The notes under the pieces: model-generated
What the model saw: only the letters and a program-made list of their open reading frames with translations
Told to the model about the DNA's origin: nothing
Database searches by the model: none
NCBI GenBank assembly: GCA_035685165.1
Contig: DASRBI010000009.1
Location: 124,001 to 188,000 of the forward strand
Length of the DNA: 64,000 bases
Source of the DNA: DATFDN01 sp035685165
Lineage (GTDB): Bacteria > Pseudomonadota > Alphaproteobacteria > Acetobacterales > Acetobacteraceae
Reading direction: 5' to 3'
Program-made: the position numbers and the translations under genes
Part shown: positions 8,040 to 16,732 of the stretch, in pieces
Numbering within the stretch: position 1 is the first letter of the stretch
How the letters are laid out: each line of letters starts with the position of its first letter

Positions 8040-9038
8040 ATGACCGGCAAGCTCGCGCTCCGCATCACACTGCTGTTGCTGCCGTTCCTCGCCGGCAGCG
8101 CCCGCGCTGGGGGAACGCTCACGGTGCAGCCGGTCGATGCGCCGGACGAGAAGGCGGTGTTCGCCACCGTCGAAAGCCGCAATGTTGTGCCGGCGCGCAC
8201 GCGGATCGGCGGCACCATCGCCACGCTCTCCGTCAGCCCGGGCGACGCGGTGAAGGAAGGCCAGGTGATCGCCGTCGTCACCGATCCCAAGCTGCAACTC
8301 CAAGCCGATGCGCTGGAGGCGCAGATCGCGGGATTGCAATCGCAGCTCGCAGAGGCCGAGACCGATCTCGCCCGCGCCAGGACGCTCGCGAGTTCTGGCG
8401 CCGGCTCGCGCGAGGCGCTCGACAAGGCGGAAACCGCGGAACGGGTGGCTCGCAGCGCGCTTGCAGCGCGCATCGCCGACCGCGCGGTGGTGCGCCAGCA
8501 GATGAACGAAGGTGCGGTGCTGGCGCCCGCCGCCGGGCGCGTGTTGGAGGTGCCTGTGATCGCCGGTTCGGTGGTGCTGACCGGCGACAGCGTGGCGACG
8601 ATAGCCGAGCAGGATTATGTGCTTCGCCTCGATGTGCCGGAGCGCCATGCCGCCTTCATGAAGGTCGGTGACACGGTGCGCTTCGATGGCAGCGAGTTCG
8701 GCGACAATGCGCCGGCTTTTGGCCGCATCACGCTGATCTATCCGCAGATCCAGGATGGGCGCGTGCGCGCCGACGCCACCGTGACGGGCGTTGGTGACTA
8801 CTTTGTCGGCGAGCGCGTGCGCGTTTGGATCTCCGCGGGCACGCGGCGCACCTACGTCGTGCCTGCCGACTTCGTGTTCACGCGCTCGGGGCTGGATTTC
8901 GTGATGCTGCGCGGACCGGACGGCACGACAACGGAGGTGCCGGTGCAGACTGGCCGACCGCTGCCGACGCCCGCCATGCCGGACGGGCTGGAAATCCTGT
9001 CCGGCCTCGCGCCCGGCGAGGTGCTAGTGCAGCCATGA
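8040..9038 (+). CDS. RND efflux periplasmic adaptor (membrane fusion protein)
   Basis: This 332-residue HlyD/AcrA-type adaptor links an inner-membrane RND pump to an outer-membrane channel. It has a signal peptide (LALRITLLLLPFLAGSARA), a lipoyl half-motif (GGTIATLSVSPGDAVKEGQ), a coiled-coil hairpin (about 85-150, QADALEAQIAGLQSQL), the second lipoyl half (VLAPAAGRVLEV), and a beta-barrel/MP domain with ADFVFTRSGLDFV. The ATG at 8040 has no good Shine-Dalgarno; an AGGAGG lies too far upstream. The stop overlaps the start of the pump gene (ATGA). It follows the SqrR-like regulator in the same direction with a 127-base gap. Confidence 0.9.
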   Translation: MTGKLALRITLLLLPFLAGSARAGGTLTVQPVDAPDEKAVFATVESRNVVPARTRIGGTIATLSVSPGDAVKEGQVIAVVTDPKLQLQADALEAQIAGLQSQLAEAETDLARARTLASSGAGSREALDKAETAERVARSALAARIADRAVVRQQMNEGAVLAPAAGRVLEVPVIAGSVVLTGDSVATIAEQDYVLRLDVPERHAAFMKVGDTVRFDGSEFGDNAPAFGRITLIYPQIQDGRVRADATVTGVGDYFVGERVRVWISAGTRRTYVVPADFVFTRSGLDFVMLRGPDGTTTEVPVQTGRPLPTPAMPDGLEILSGLAPGEVLVQP

Positions 9039-12000
9039 AGCTCGGCGTCTCCGGGCGGCTGACACAGGCGACGATCCGCTCGCCGCTGACGCCGCTTTTT
9101 CTACTCGCCGCGCTCGCGGTCGGACTCGTCGCGCTGCTGACGATCCCGCGCGAGGAGGATCCGCAGATCAGCGTCCCGATGGTGGACATCATGGTCTCCG
9201 CCAACGGGCTGAAAGCGGCCGATGCGGTGGAGCTGGTCACCAAGCCCCTGGAGACAATCCTCAAGGCGATCCCCGGCGTCGAGCACATCTATAGCCAAAC
9301 CGAGGACGATCAGGCCATCGTCACCGCGCGCTTCGTCGTCGGCACCAATGAGGACGGCGCGGTGCTGCGCGTGAACGACAAAATCCGCGCCAATCTTGAC
9401 CGTATTCCGATCGGTATCCCCGAGCCGCTGATCGTCGGCCACGGCATCAACGATGTCGCGATCGCCACCTTCACGCTGGCGCCGACGCCGCAAGCCGCCG
9501 CGCACTGGACCAGTGCGGACCTCGGCCGACTGGCGGAGAAGCTGCAGGGCGAGCTGATCAAGGTGCCCGATGTCGGCCTTACCTATCTGGTTGGCGCCGA
9601 CCCTGAGCAGATCCGCGTCGAGCCCGATCCCGAGAAGCTGATGCTATACGGCGTCACCTTGCAGCAGCTCGCCGCCAAGATCCGCGATGCCAACCGCTCC
9701 TTCGTCGCCGGCAGCGTGCGCGCGGGCGGCACGATGCGCGATGTCGCCGCCGGTCAGACGCTGTTCGGCGTGCCGGATATCGGCCTGCTGCTGCTCGGCA
9801 CCCGCGACGGGCGCCCGGTCTATGTGCGCGACGTCGCCGATGTGGTGATCGGGCCGGCGCCGACCGAGAGCCACGTCTGGCAGATCACACCCGCCGCCGG
9901 GCAGGAGTGGCAGCGCACGCCGGCCGTCACCCTCGCGGTCGCCAAGCGCGCCGGCGCGAATGCCGTGGTGGTGGCGGATGCGCTCGTGCGGCGTGTCGAT
10001 CAGCTCAAGCGCTCGCTCATCCCGGCCGATATCAGGGTCGAAGTGACCCGCGATTACGGCCAGACCGCCAACGCCAAGGCGAACGAGCTGCTATTCCATC
10101 TCGGGCTCGCCACGATATCCATCGTGGCGCTGATCGCGCTCGCGGTCGGCTGGCGCGAGGCGGCGGTGACACTCGTCGTGATCCCGACCACGATCCTGCT
10201 CACGCTGTTCGCCGCGCGGGTGATGGGCTACACGATCAACCGCGTCAGCCTGTTCGCGCTGATCTTTTCCATCGGCATCCTGGTCGACGATGCGATCGTA
10301 GTGGTGGAGAACATCGCCCGCCACTGGGGAATGCGCGACGGCCGCCCGCGCCTCGGCGCCGCGATCGAGGCGGTGGCCGAGGTCGGCAATCCCACCATCG
10401 TCGCCACGCTCACCGTCGTCACCGCGCTGTTGCCGATGCTGTTCGTCTCCGGGCTGATGGGGCCTTACATGGCGCCAATTCCGGCGAATGCCTCGGCGGC
10501 GATGCTCTTTTCGTTTTTCGTCGCGGTGGTGGTGGCGCCGTGGCTGATGCTGAAGCTCGCGCCGCGCCCTGCCGTCGCCGGGACGCCTTGCAACGCATCG
10601 GCGCCCGCGCGCGCGGCGCAGCGGTCGCATGGCGAAGGCCGGCTCGGCGCGCTCTACCGCCGCGTCGCCGCGCCGATCTTGCGTACCCGCGCCCGCGCCT
10701 GGACGTTCCTCATCGCCGTCGGCCTCGCAACAATCGCGGCCTGCGCGCTCTTCTACACCGAGGACGTGACGGTCAAGCTGCTGCCGTTCGACAACAAATC
10801 GGAGCTGACCGTACTCCTCGATCTGCCGACAGGCTCGAGCCTGGAGGCGACCGAGCAGACACTGTTCGCCGCCGCCCGCATCGCCGAGGCGATGCCGGAG
10901 GTCACGGCGATCCAGGCCTATGCCGGCACCGCGCAGCCCTATGACTTCAACGGTCTCGTGCGTCACTATTACAGCCGGAAAGCGCCCGAGATGGGCGATC
11001 TGCATGTCGTGCTGCGCGACAAGGACAGCCGCGCCCGCGCCAGCCACGACATCGCCCTCGATCTTCGCAAGCGCCTGCTCGCCGGGCTCAGCCTGCCGCC
11101 GGGCAGCCGGCTCAAGGTGGTGGAAGTGCCGCCCGGGCCGCCGGTCCTCGCCACGCTGCTTGCCGAAATCTACGGTCCGGATGCGGCGACCCGGCTTGCC
11201 ACCGCCGAGCAGGTGAAGGCGCTGTTCCGCCAGGTGCCCTACATCGTCGATATCGACGATTCCTACGGTAAGCCGCGCCCACGGCTGCGCATCTCCATCG
11301 ACCAGGACCGGCTGGAGTTCTTCGGCGTCGAGCAGAGTGATGTGTACGACACGATCGCCATGCTGTTCGGTGGCGCGCCTGTCGGCTATTCCTATCGTGG
11401 CGAGGAGCGGCTACCGATCGAGATCGCGGTCGGGCTGCCGAAGCGCGACCTGACCTGGAGCCAGGTGCTCGGCGCCACGCCGGTGCCGGCCAACGCCGTG
11501 CCGGGCAGCAAATCGGTGGTCGAGCTCGATCAGGTGGTTCGCGCCGGCAACGAACTCGGCTCGCGCGTGCTGTTCCGCCGCGACGGGCATTTTGCCGACA
11601 TGGTGACCGCCGAGCTGGCCGGCGCGTTCGAGGCGCCGATCTACGGGATGTTGGCGGTGGACAAGCTCGCTGCCCGCCATCACTGGGGCAAGGCGGGGGC
11701 GCCGGAAATCCGCTTCCGCGGCCAGCCGATGGATGAAACGCATCCCTCGCTGCTGTGGGACGGCGAGTGGGAGATCACCTACGTCACCTTCCGCGACATG
11801 GGCGCGGCCTTCATGGTGGCGATCCTCGGCATCTACATCCTCGTGGTCGCGCAGTTCGGCAGCTTCCGCGTCCCGCTGGTCGTGTTGACGCCCATCCCGC
11901 TGACGCTGATCGGCATCGTGCTCGGCCACTGGCTGTTCCACGCGCCGTTCACCGCCACCTCGATGATCGGCTTCATCGCGCTCGCCGGCATCATCGTGCG

Positions 12001-12313
12001 CAACTCGATCCTGCTGGTCGACTTCATCCGCCACGGCGGCGCGCCCGGCAAGACGCTGCGCGAGGTGCTGCTGGATGCCGGCGCGATCCGCTTCCGCCCG
12101 ATCCTGCTCACCGCGCTGTCGGCGATGATCGGCGCGGCGACGATCCTGAGCGATCCGATCTTCCAGGGGCTCGCAATCTCGCTGCTGTTCGGGCTCGCCT
12201 CGTCCACGTTGCTGACGGTGCTGGTGATCCCAGCAATCTACGTCGTGTTGCGCGCCGGCGACCGCGAGCCGGGCCCGCTCATCCCGACCGAAGAAGTGCC
12301 TTTCCATGCATAA
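9035..12313 (+). CDS. RND-family efflux permease
   Basis: This 1092-residue inner-membrane pump is of the hydrophobic/amphiphilic RND type. Residues 25-45 form the first membrane helix. An IPREEDPQISVP stretch opens the first large periplasmic loop. The proton-relay helix reads GILVDDAIVVVEN with D418 and D419. The C-terminal half repeats the fold and ends with FIALAGIIVRNSILLVDFIRHG and GLASSTLLTVLVIPAIYVVL. It is translated from an ATG that overlaps the adaptor stop. No outer-membrane channel gene is present nearby. The substrate is unknown; its position next to a sulfide-responsive regulator suggests, but does not show, sulfide-linked control. Confidence 0.93.
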   Translation: MKLGVSGRLTQATIRSPLTPLFLLAALAVGLVALLTIPREEDPQISVPMVDIMVSANGLKAADAVELVTKPLETILKAIPGVEHIYSQTEDDQAIVTARFVVGTNEDGAVLRVNDKIRANLDRIPIGIPEPLIVGHGINDVAIATFTLAPTPQAAAHWTSADLGRLAEKLQGELIKVPDVGLTYLVGADPEQIRVEPDPEKLMLYGVTLQQLAAKIRDANRSFVAGSVRAGGTMRDVAAGQTLFGVPDIGLLLLGTRDGRPVYVRDVADVVIGPAPTESHVWQITPAAGQEWQRTPAVTLAVAKRAGANAVVVADALVRRVDQLKRSLIPADIRVEVTRDYGQTANAKANELLFHLGLATISIVALIALAVGWREAAVTLVVIPTTILLTLFAARVMGYTINRVSLFALIFSIGILVDDAIVVVENIARHWGMRDGRPRLGAAIEAVAEVGNPTIVATLTVVTALLPMLFVSGLMGPYMAPIPANASAAMLFSFFVAVVVAPWLMLKLAPRPAVAGTPCNASAPARAAQRSHGEGRLGALYRRVAAPILRTRARAWTFLIAVGLATIAACALFYTEDVTVKLLPFDNKSELTVLLDLPTGSSLEATEQTLFAAARIAEAMPEVTAIQAYAGTAQPYDFNGLVRHYYSRKAPEMGDLHVVLRDKDSRARASHDIALDLRKRLLAGLSLPPGSRLKVVEVPPGPPVLATLLAEIYGPDAATRLATAEQVKALFRQVPYIVDIDDSYGKPRPRLRISIDQDRLEFFGVEQSDVYDTIAMLFGGAPVGYSYRGEERLPIEIAVGLPKRDLTWSQVLGATPVPANAVPGSKSVVELDQVVRAGNELGSRVLFRRDGHFADMVTAELAGAFEAPIYGMLAVDKLAARHHWGKAGAPEIRFRGQPMDETHPSLLWDGEWEITYVTFRDMGAAFMVAILGIYILVVAQFGSFRVPLVVLTPIPLTLIGIVLGHWLFHAPFTATSMIGFIALAGIIVRNSILLVDFIRHGGAPGKTLREVLLDAGAIRFRPILLTALSAMIGAATILSDPIFQGLAISLLFGLASSTLLTVLVIPAIYVVLRAGDREPGPLIPTEEVPFHA

Positions 12314-12776
12314 GAACTAGCCCGGACTGACGACCGAGCTGACGCCGGCGATCCGCGACCTGCGCGCGGGTGCGCCCGACGTGCTCAAGGGCTTCTCGGC
12401 GATCGCGCGCGGCGCTGGACGCTTCTAGGATGTCCTCCCGAGAGAAGCGCCACGGACGCCGGCCGCCATCCCCCGCAATCCACGCCGCCGCCGGTATGCT
12501 CCGCCGTCCGCAGCGCACCACTACCCGTGCCAGGCGGTAATCGGCGCCTTCATAGGCGATCAGGCGGCGCAAAGCGGCGGCGCCGACCTCGGCAACCGCG
12601 CCCTGCGTCATCGCGCCGCGGGCAGGGCACAAGGTCGGCCACATCCCGCGCTTGCGCGCCACGCGCCGCCAGCCATGCAGCGAGGCCGGCACGCAGCGGC
12701 CCGGCAGGGCCGGATCGCCGCTGCGGGTGGCGAGCACATGAGGATCGAGCAGCGAGCCGTACAGGAACAGGCGCAC
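12279..12776 (-). CDS. Gamma-glutamylcyclotransferase/AIG2-like protein with an extended C-terminus
   Basis: The first ~115 residues have the GGCT/AIG2 fold markers: MRLFLYGSLLDP, a mid-strand GAVAEVGAAALRRL and IAYEGADYRL containing the catalytic Glu. The family cleaves gamma-glutamylamine bonds or cyclises gamma-glutamyl groups. The start is GTG at 12776. The last ~45 residues (from about LEASSAARDRRE) are Arg-rich, unlike the family, and lie antisense to a decarboxylase remnant and to the last 35 bases of the RND pump. I infer that the original stop was lost and the tail is read-through. Confidence 0.7.
   Translation of the reverse strand: MRLFLYGSLLDPHVLATRSGDPALPGRCVPASLHGWRRVARKRGMWPTLCPARGAMTQGAVAEVGAAALRRLIAYEGADYRLARVVVRCGRRSIPAAAWIAGDGGRRPWRFSREDILEASSAARDRREALEHVGRTRAQVADRRRQLGRQSGLVLMHGKALLRSG
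12321..12428 (+). pseudogene. Remnant of a carboxymuconolactone decarboxylase/AhpD-like gene
   Basis: Downstream of the RND stop the plus strand reads LTTELTPAIRDLRAG and then APDVLKGFSAIARGAGRF before a stop. This resembles the N-terminal helix of small CMD/AhpD-family proteins, but there is no start codon in frame (a stop lies at 12318-12320) and the catalytic CxxC half is missing. I read it as a decayed fragment. It underlies the anomalous tail of the gene on the other strand. The match is short, so the family call is tentative. Confidence 0.4.
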
Positions 12777-12924
12777 CTGGGTTCAGCGATGGCGGTTATC
12801 CACGCGCAGTTTGCCGTGAAGCACTTCGCGCGACCAGTCGCGTCCTATGCCCTTGCGCCGCGACATGACTCTGCCGCGCGTGACCGGCTAGGATCACCCG
12901 CACCGCCTTGCCACAAGGGAAACG

Positions 12925-13317
12925 ATGCCCAAGCGCGCCATTACACCCGCCGGACTGCCGGCTTCCAGCGGCCATTTCACCGCGGCGATTGAGGCCGCGC
13001 CGGGGCGGCTCTTGTTCATTTCGGGGATGCTGGCCCGCGGCGCGGACGGGCAGATCGTCGGGCGGGGCGACATCGTCGCACAGACCGCGCAGGTGTGCGA
13101 CAACCTGAAAGCCGCCGTGGAGGCGGCCGGCGGCACGCTGGACGATATTTGCCGCGTCGATGTGTACGTGCGGAACATGGAGCACTTCCCGCAAATTCAC
13201 GAAGTCCGCCGGCGCTATTTCACTGGCGCGCCGCCCGCTTCGACGATGGTGGAGGTGGCGAAGTTCACCAGCCCCGATGCGCTGATCGAGATCAGCGCCA
13301 TCGCCGTGCTGGGCTGA
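12925..13317 (+). CDS. RidA/YjgF family protein
   Basis: This 130-residue protein has the RidA fold: the opening PAGLPASSGHFTAAIEA, the LLFISGMLARGADG strand, AQTAQVCDNLKAAVEAAGG in the central helix, DDICRVDVYVRNM, and ASTMVEVAKFTSPDALIEI near the end. RidA-type members hydrolyse reactive enamine/imine intermediates from amino-acid metabolism. The Arg of the usual R-x-A-V or T-x-V signature appears as STMVEV, so it may belong to a Rid subgroup other than the archetype. A GGGAAACG Shine-Dalgarno precedes the ATG. Confidence 0.85.
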   Translation: MPKRAITPAGLPASSGHFTAAIEAAPGRLLFISGMLARGADGQIVGRGDIVAQTAQVCDNLKAAVEAAGGTLDDICRVDVYVRNMEHFPQIHEVRRRYFTGAPPASTMVEVAKFTSPDALIEISAIAVLG

Positions 13318-13349
13318 GGCGCGCACGGCGCGCGCGGAGCATCGCCGCA

Positions 13350-14621
13350 TTGGGCCCGCTCGACGTCGGCGCGATCCTGCTCCTGCTCGCCGCGCTGATC
13401 GGCTTCGTCAATCAAGTCTATGTCGGCATCCCGCGCGGTATCGCGCTGCTGCTTGGCGCGCTTGCCATCGCGCTCCTGTTCGGGATCACCGACCACGTGC
13501 TGCACGTCGATCTCGTCGCGCGCATCCGGCTCCGCTTGGAAGGTGCGGCTCTCGGGCGGCTGCTGCTGGACGGGGCGCTCGCCTTCCTGCTGTTCGCCGC
13601 CAGCCTGCATGTCGATCTCGGCCAGCTCCGCCGCAATGCGGCGATCATCGCGACGCTCGCCACGTTCAGCGTGATCCTGGCGACCATCATCTTCGGGACG
13701 GCGATCTGGGGCGCGACGCGCGCCGCGGGTTTGCCGATCCCGCTCGGCTGGGCGCTGGTGGCGGGCGCCATCCTGGCTCCCACCGACGCGGTCGTCGTGG
13801 AATCGCTGCTCCGCCCGCTTCGGCTGCCGCCGGCGCTGAAGGCGGCCGTCTCGGGCGAGAGCCTATTCAACGACGGCGCCGGTGTAGCACTGTTCCTCAT
13901 CATGCTGTCGCTCGCGCAGGGCGCGCAGGACGTCGTGGGTCACGGCCGCGTGGCATTGGCGCTGCTGCGGGAAATTGCCGGCGGCCTCGTGCTGGGTGCC
14001 GCTTGCGGCTGGGTCGCCTCGCTCGCGATGCGCCGCGCCGCGGAGTCCGCGATCTGCCTGTTGATCTCGCTCGCGCTTGTGCTCGGCACCTATCGCGTCG
14101 CGCTGGAGTTCGGCATTTCCGGCCCGATCGCCGTGGTTGCCGCCGGCTTGGTGGTCGGACGGCACGCGCCGGCCTTCATGCGGGATCTGGCCGCAGAGGA
14201 TCAGCCGAGCGAACTCGTCGCGTTCTGGTCGCTCGTGGACGAGCTGCTCAACGCGCTGCTCTTTCTGTTCATGGGCTTTCAGGTTCTGGCCGTCGAGCGG
14301 ACGCACGTGCGCCTGCTGCCGGTGCTGATCGCGATCCCCGCGGCGCTGCTCGCGCGCTTCGTCAGCGTCGCGGTTCCATTGCTGCTGATCCGCGGGCGGG
14401 CCGCGCCGCCGCGCAGCATCGCACTGCTGACCTGGGCGGGCTTGCGCGGTGGGATTTCGGTGGCGCTGGCGCTCAATCTGCCTGACTCGCCCTGGCGCGA
14501 TCAGTTGCTCGCGATCTGCTACGGCGTGGTGCTGTTCACGGTGGTGGTGCAGGGGCTCAGCATGAAGCGTGTCACGCGCCTGCTGTACGGGCACCTGGAG
14601 CCGACGCCGGCCGGGGACTAG
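13350..14621 (+). CDS. Na+/H+ antiporter, CPA1 (NhaP-like)
   Basis: This roughly 423-residue protein has about twelve hydrophobic segments. The core motif ILAPTDAVVVESLLR and the following VSGESLFNDGAGVALF carry the Asp and Asn-Asp residues used for ion exchange in CPA1 antiporters. A late GLRGGISVALALNLP segment is also typical. The family exchanges Na+ or K+ for protons at the inner membrane. I chose a TTG at 13350 with GGAG ten bases upstream, because the open frame before it overlaps RidA and is only a shadow. Its stop and that of the convergent GMC oxidoreductase are one base apart. Confidence 0.85.
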   Translation: MGPLDVGAILLLLAALIGFVNQVYVGIPRGIALLLGALAIALLFGITDHVLHVDLVARIRLRLEGAALGRLLLDGALAFLLFAASLHVDLGQLRRNAAIIATLATFSVILATIIFGTAIWGATRAAGLPIPLGWALVAGAILAPTDAVVVESLLRPLRLPPALKAAVSGESLFNDGAGVALFLIMLSLAQGAQDVVGHGRVALALLREIAGGLVLGAACGWVASLAMRRAAESAICLLISLALVLGTYRVALEFGISGPIAVVAAGLVVGRHAPAFMRDLAAEDQPSELVAFWSLVDELLNALLFLFMGFQVLAVERTHVRLLPVLIAIPAALLARFVSVAVPLLLIRGRAAPPRSIALLTWAGLRGGISVALALNLPDSPWRDQLLAICYGVVLFTVVVQGLSMKRVTRLLYGHLEPTPAGD

Positions 14622-14622
14622 C

Positions 14623-16341
14623 TCACGCCCCTTCCAAAATCGCCTGCGCGCACTTCTCCGCCGTCATCAGCACCGGGAAGTTGGTGTTCGCGCACGGCAC
14701 CACCGGGAAGATCGAAGCGTCCACCACGCGCAGCCCATCCACGCCGTACACCCGCCCGGCCGGATCGGTGACGGCCATCGGATCGTCCTCCGCGCCCATC
14801 CGGCAAGAGCACGAGGCGTGCCACACGCCGACCGCCGCCTTGCGGCAGAACGCCTCCAGTTGCTCCTCGTCGGCGAGGATCCCCTCCAGCGTGAAGCCCT
14901 CCATGATCAGCTTGCGGATCAGCGCCCCGCGCAGCGACGCCGGCCCGTCGAGCAGCTTCGCCACCGCGTCGGTCAGCAGCTTGTTCTTGCGGTTGTTCAG
15001 CCCGACCTGGCGCACCTTGTCGCTGTAGCTCGCGGGAAACGGGTATTCGGTCACGGCGCGCATCGCCTCGGTCGCGTGCAGCGCCGCCGCCATCCGCACG
15101 CCCTCCATCAGCCGCTCCAGATCGCGCCGGTCCGACAGAAGGTTGAACGCGACTTCGGGTTCGTCCCGCCAGTCGGCGGAGGCGAGCCGCACCTGCCCGG
15201 TTTCCGAATAGGTCTTATAGACGCTGACGATGAACGAGCCGATCTGCTCGCCGACTGCGTGCCAGGAGCTCTTGCTGGTGACGACGAGCAGCATGTCGCC
15301 GCGCGGCACGCCCGGCACGGCTTTCGTCGAGTAGCGCAGGCCGGTGAAGATGTGCCGGCGCGTCCAGTCCTGGATGATGCGCGCGTGCGGCTTGATCCAG
15401 GCCGCCACCGCCACGGCCGGATGGTCCATCAGCCGCTGCCCGACGCCCGCGCGGTTGGCGCGCACCTCGATCCCGCGCGCGCGCAGCTCGGCGGCGGGAC
15501 CGATGCCCGCACGTAAGAGATGCGCGGGTGAGTGGATCGCGCCCGACGACAATATCACCTCGCGGGCGCGGAACTCGGTCGGCCGCCCGGCCACCAGCGC
15601 CTCCACGCCGACGCAGCGCAGCCCCTCGAAGATGAGCCCCGTCACCTGGGTTTCCGTTGAAATCGCCAGGTTGGGTCGCTGGCGCGTCGCCGGATCGAGA
15701 TAGCCGATCGCCGCCGAGACGCGCCGCTCGTAAAGATTGGAGATGGTGATCGGGAAATATCCGTCGCGCCATTCCCCGTTCTGGTCCTCGATATAGTCGA
15801 ACCCGGATTGCCGGAACGCTTCCGCCACCGCCTTGGCGTGCTCGGGCCAGAGATCGGGGAAGATGCGGCGGACCGGAATGCGGCCCTCGGTGCCGTGCCA
15901 GTCGCCGCCGAAATCCATGTCGCGCTCGACCTTCTTGAAGAAGGGCAGCACGGCGTTCCAGTTCCAGCCGCGCGCGCCGCGGGCCTCCCATTCGTCATAG
16001 TCGGTCGGCGCGCCGCGATTGGCGAGCTGGCCGTTGATCGAGGAGCCGCCGCCGAGCACGCGCGCCTGCTCGTATTTCCGCCGCGGGGGACGCGGCGCGT
16101 CGGGCCGGTTATGCGGCTCGACCTCGGTCGTGACCTTGAGCTCGGTCCAGTGAAAGCGCGGGTTGAGATAGGCGGTGCCGGGATACGAGTCGAGAATCTC
16201 CGGCGGCACCTTGCCGTGCGGCGTATCCTGCCCAGCCTCGCACAGCAGCACCTGCCGGCTGCTTTGCGCCGACAGCCGGTGCGCCAGCACCGACCCTGCC
16301 GACCCGCCGCCCACGATGATGTGGTCGAAAATTTCGGGCAT
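14623..16341 (-). CDS. GMC-family FAD oxidoreductase (choline/alcohol dehydrogenase-like)
   Basis: This 572-residue flavoprotein oxidises an alcohol. It has the FAD-binding start FDHIIVGGGSAGSVLAHRLS, the GMC signature GGGSSINGQLANRG, the second signature LSSGAIHSPAHLLRAGIG, and the C-terminal catalytic region with VGVWHASCSCRMG and CANTNFPVLMTAEK. WHASCSCRMG contains the conserved active-site His. The start MPEIFDHI is preceded by GGAGGAAACG; the frame extends about 78 codons upstream without family similarity. The substrate is unknown. It is transcribed alone. Confidence 0.9.
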   Translation of the reverse strand: MPEIFDHIIVGGGSAGSVLAHRLSAQSSRQVLLCEAGQDTPHGKVPPEILDSYPGTAYLNPRFHWTELKVTTEVEPHNRPDAPRPPRRKYEQARVLGGGSSINGQLANRGAPTDYDEWEARGARGWNWNAVLPFFKKVERDMDFGGDWHGTEGRIPVRRIFPDLWPEHAKAVAEAFRQSGFDYIEDQNGEWRDGYFPITISNLYERRVSAAIGYLDPATRQRPNLAISTETQVTGLIFEGLRCVGVEALVAGRPTEFRAREVILSSGAIHSPAHLLRAGIGPAAELRARGIEVRANRAGVGQRLMDHPAVAVAAWIKPHARIIQDWTRRHIFTGLRYSTKAVPGVPRGDMLLVVTSKSSWHAVGEQIGSFIVSVYKTYSETGQVRLASADWRDEPEVAFNLLSDRRDLERLMEGVRMAAALHATEAMRAVTEYPFPASYSDKVRQVGLNNRKNKLLTDAVAKLLDGPASLRGALIRKLIMEGFTLEGILADEEQLEAFCRKAAVGVWHASCSCRMGAEDDPMAVTDPAGRVYGVDGLRVVDASIFPVVPCANTNFPVLMTAEKCAQAILEGA

Positions 16342-16732
16342 CGTTTCCTCCGGCTCTGCGCGGATGATGCACAGAGCGGCGCGCAGGCGGCAAGCGAGCA
16401 CGGGAGCCGGGCCGAGCCGGATTCGTAGCTGTCGGAACCAGATGCCCCCATCGCGATCTTGCTTCCGGCCAATCTCGCTTACGCGCGACATATGCTCTGT
16501 GCGTGACGGGGCAAAGCTACTTACATGATCCCACTTAGGTGCGGTAATATCCTTCAAATTGGAATGTCGAGAGCTCACCTCGCACTGTTGTGAGGGTGAG
16601 TGCGATCCGGTTTTTCAGGGCAACCTGAGTCTTGAATTGACCAGCTGACATCAGGCTCTCTTCCTGTCCACGTCGACGCCCGTCGGCACGAGTGCTATGT
16701 CCGACCGAAACCGAGTCCGGCGAGCCGGCGCG
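16342..16732. other. Intergenic region, 391 bp
   Basis: No convincing gene lies here. It separates two minus-strand genes and should hold the promoter of the GMC oxidoreductase. An imperfect hairpin (CTCACC...GGTGAG, about 16576-16602, closed by TCGCA/TGTGA) is visible and could end transcripts of the upstream AMMECR1-fusion gene, although no strong T-run follows on the minus strand. Confidence 0.4.

Noticed and set aside
13095..13349. Extension of the antiporter frame over ridA
   Set aside because: Arg/Gly-rich shadow of ridA; the membrane protein begins at about 13350.
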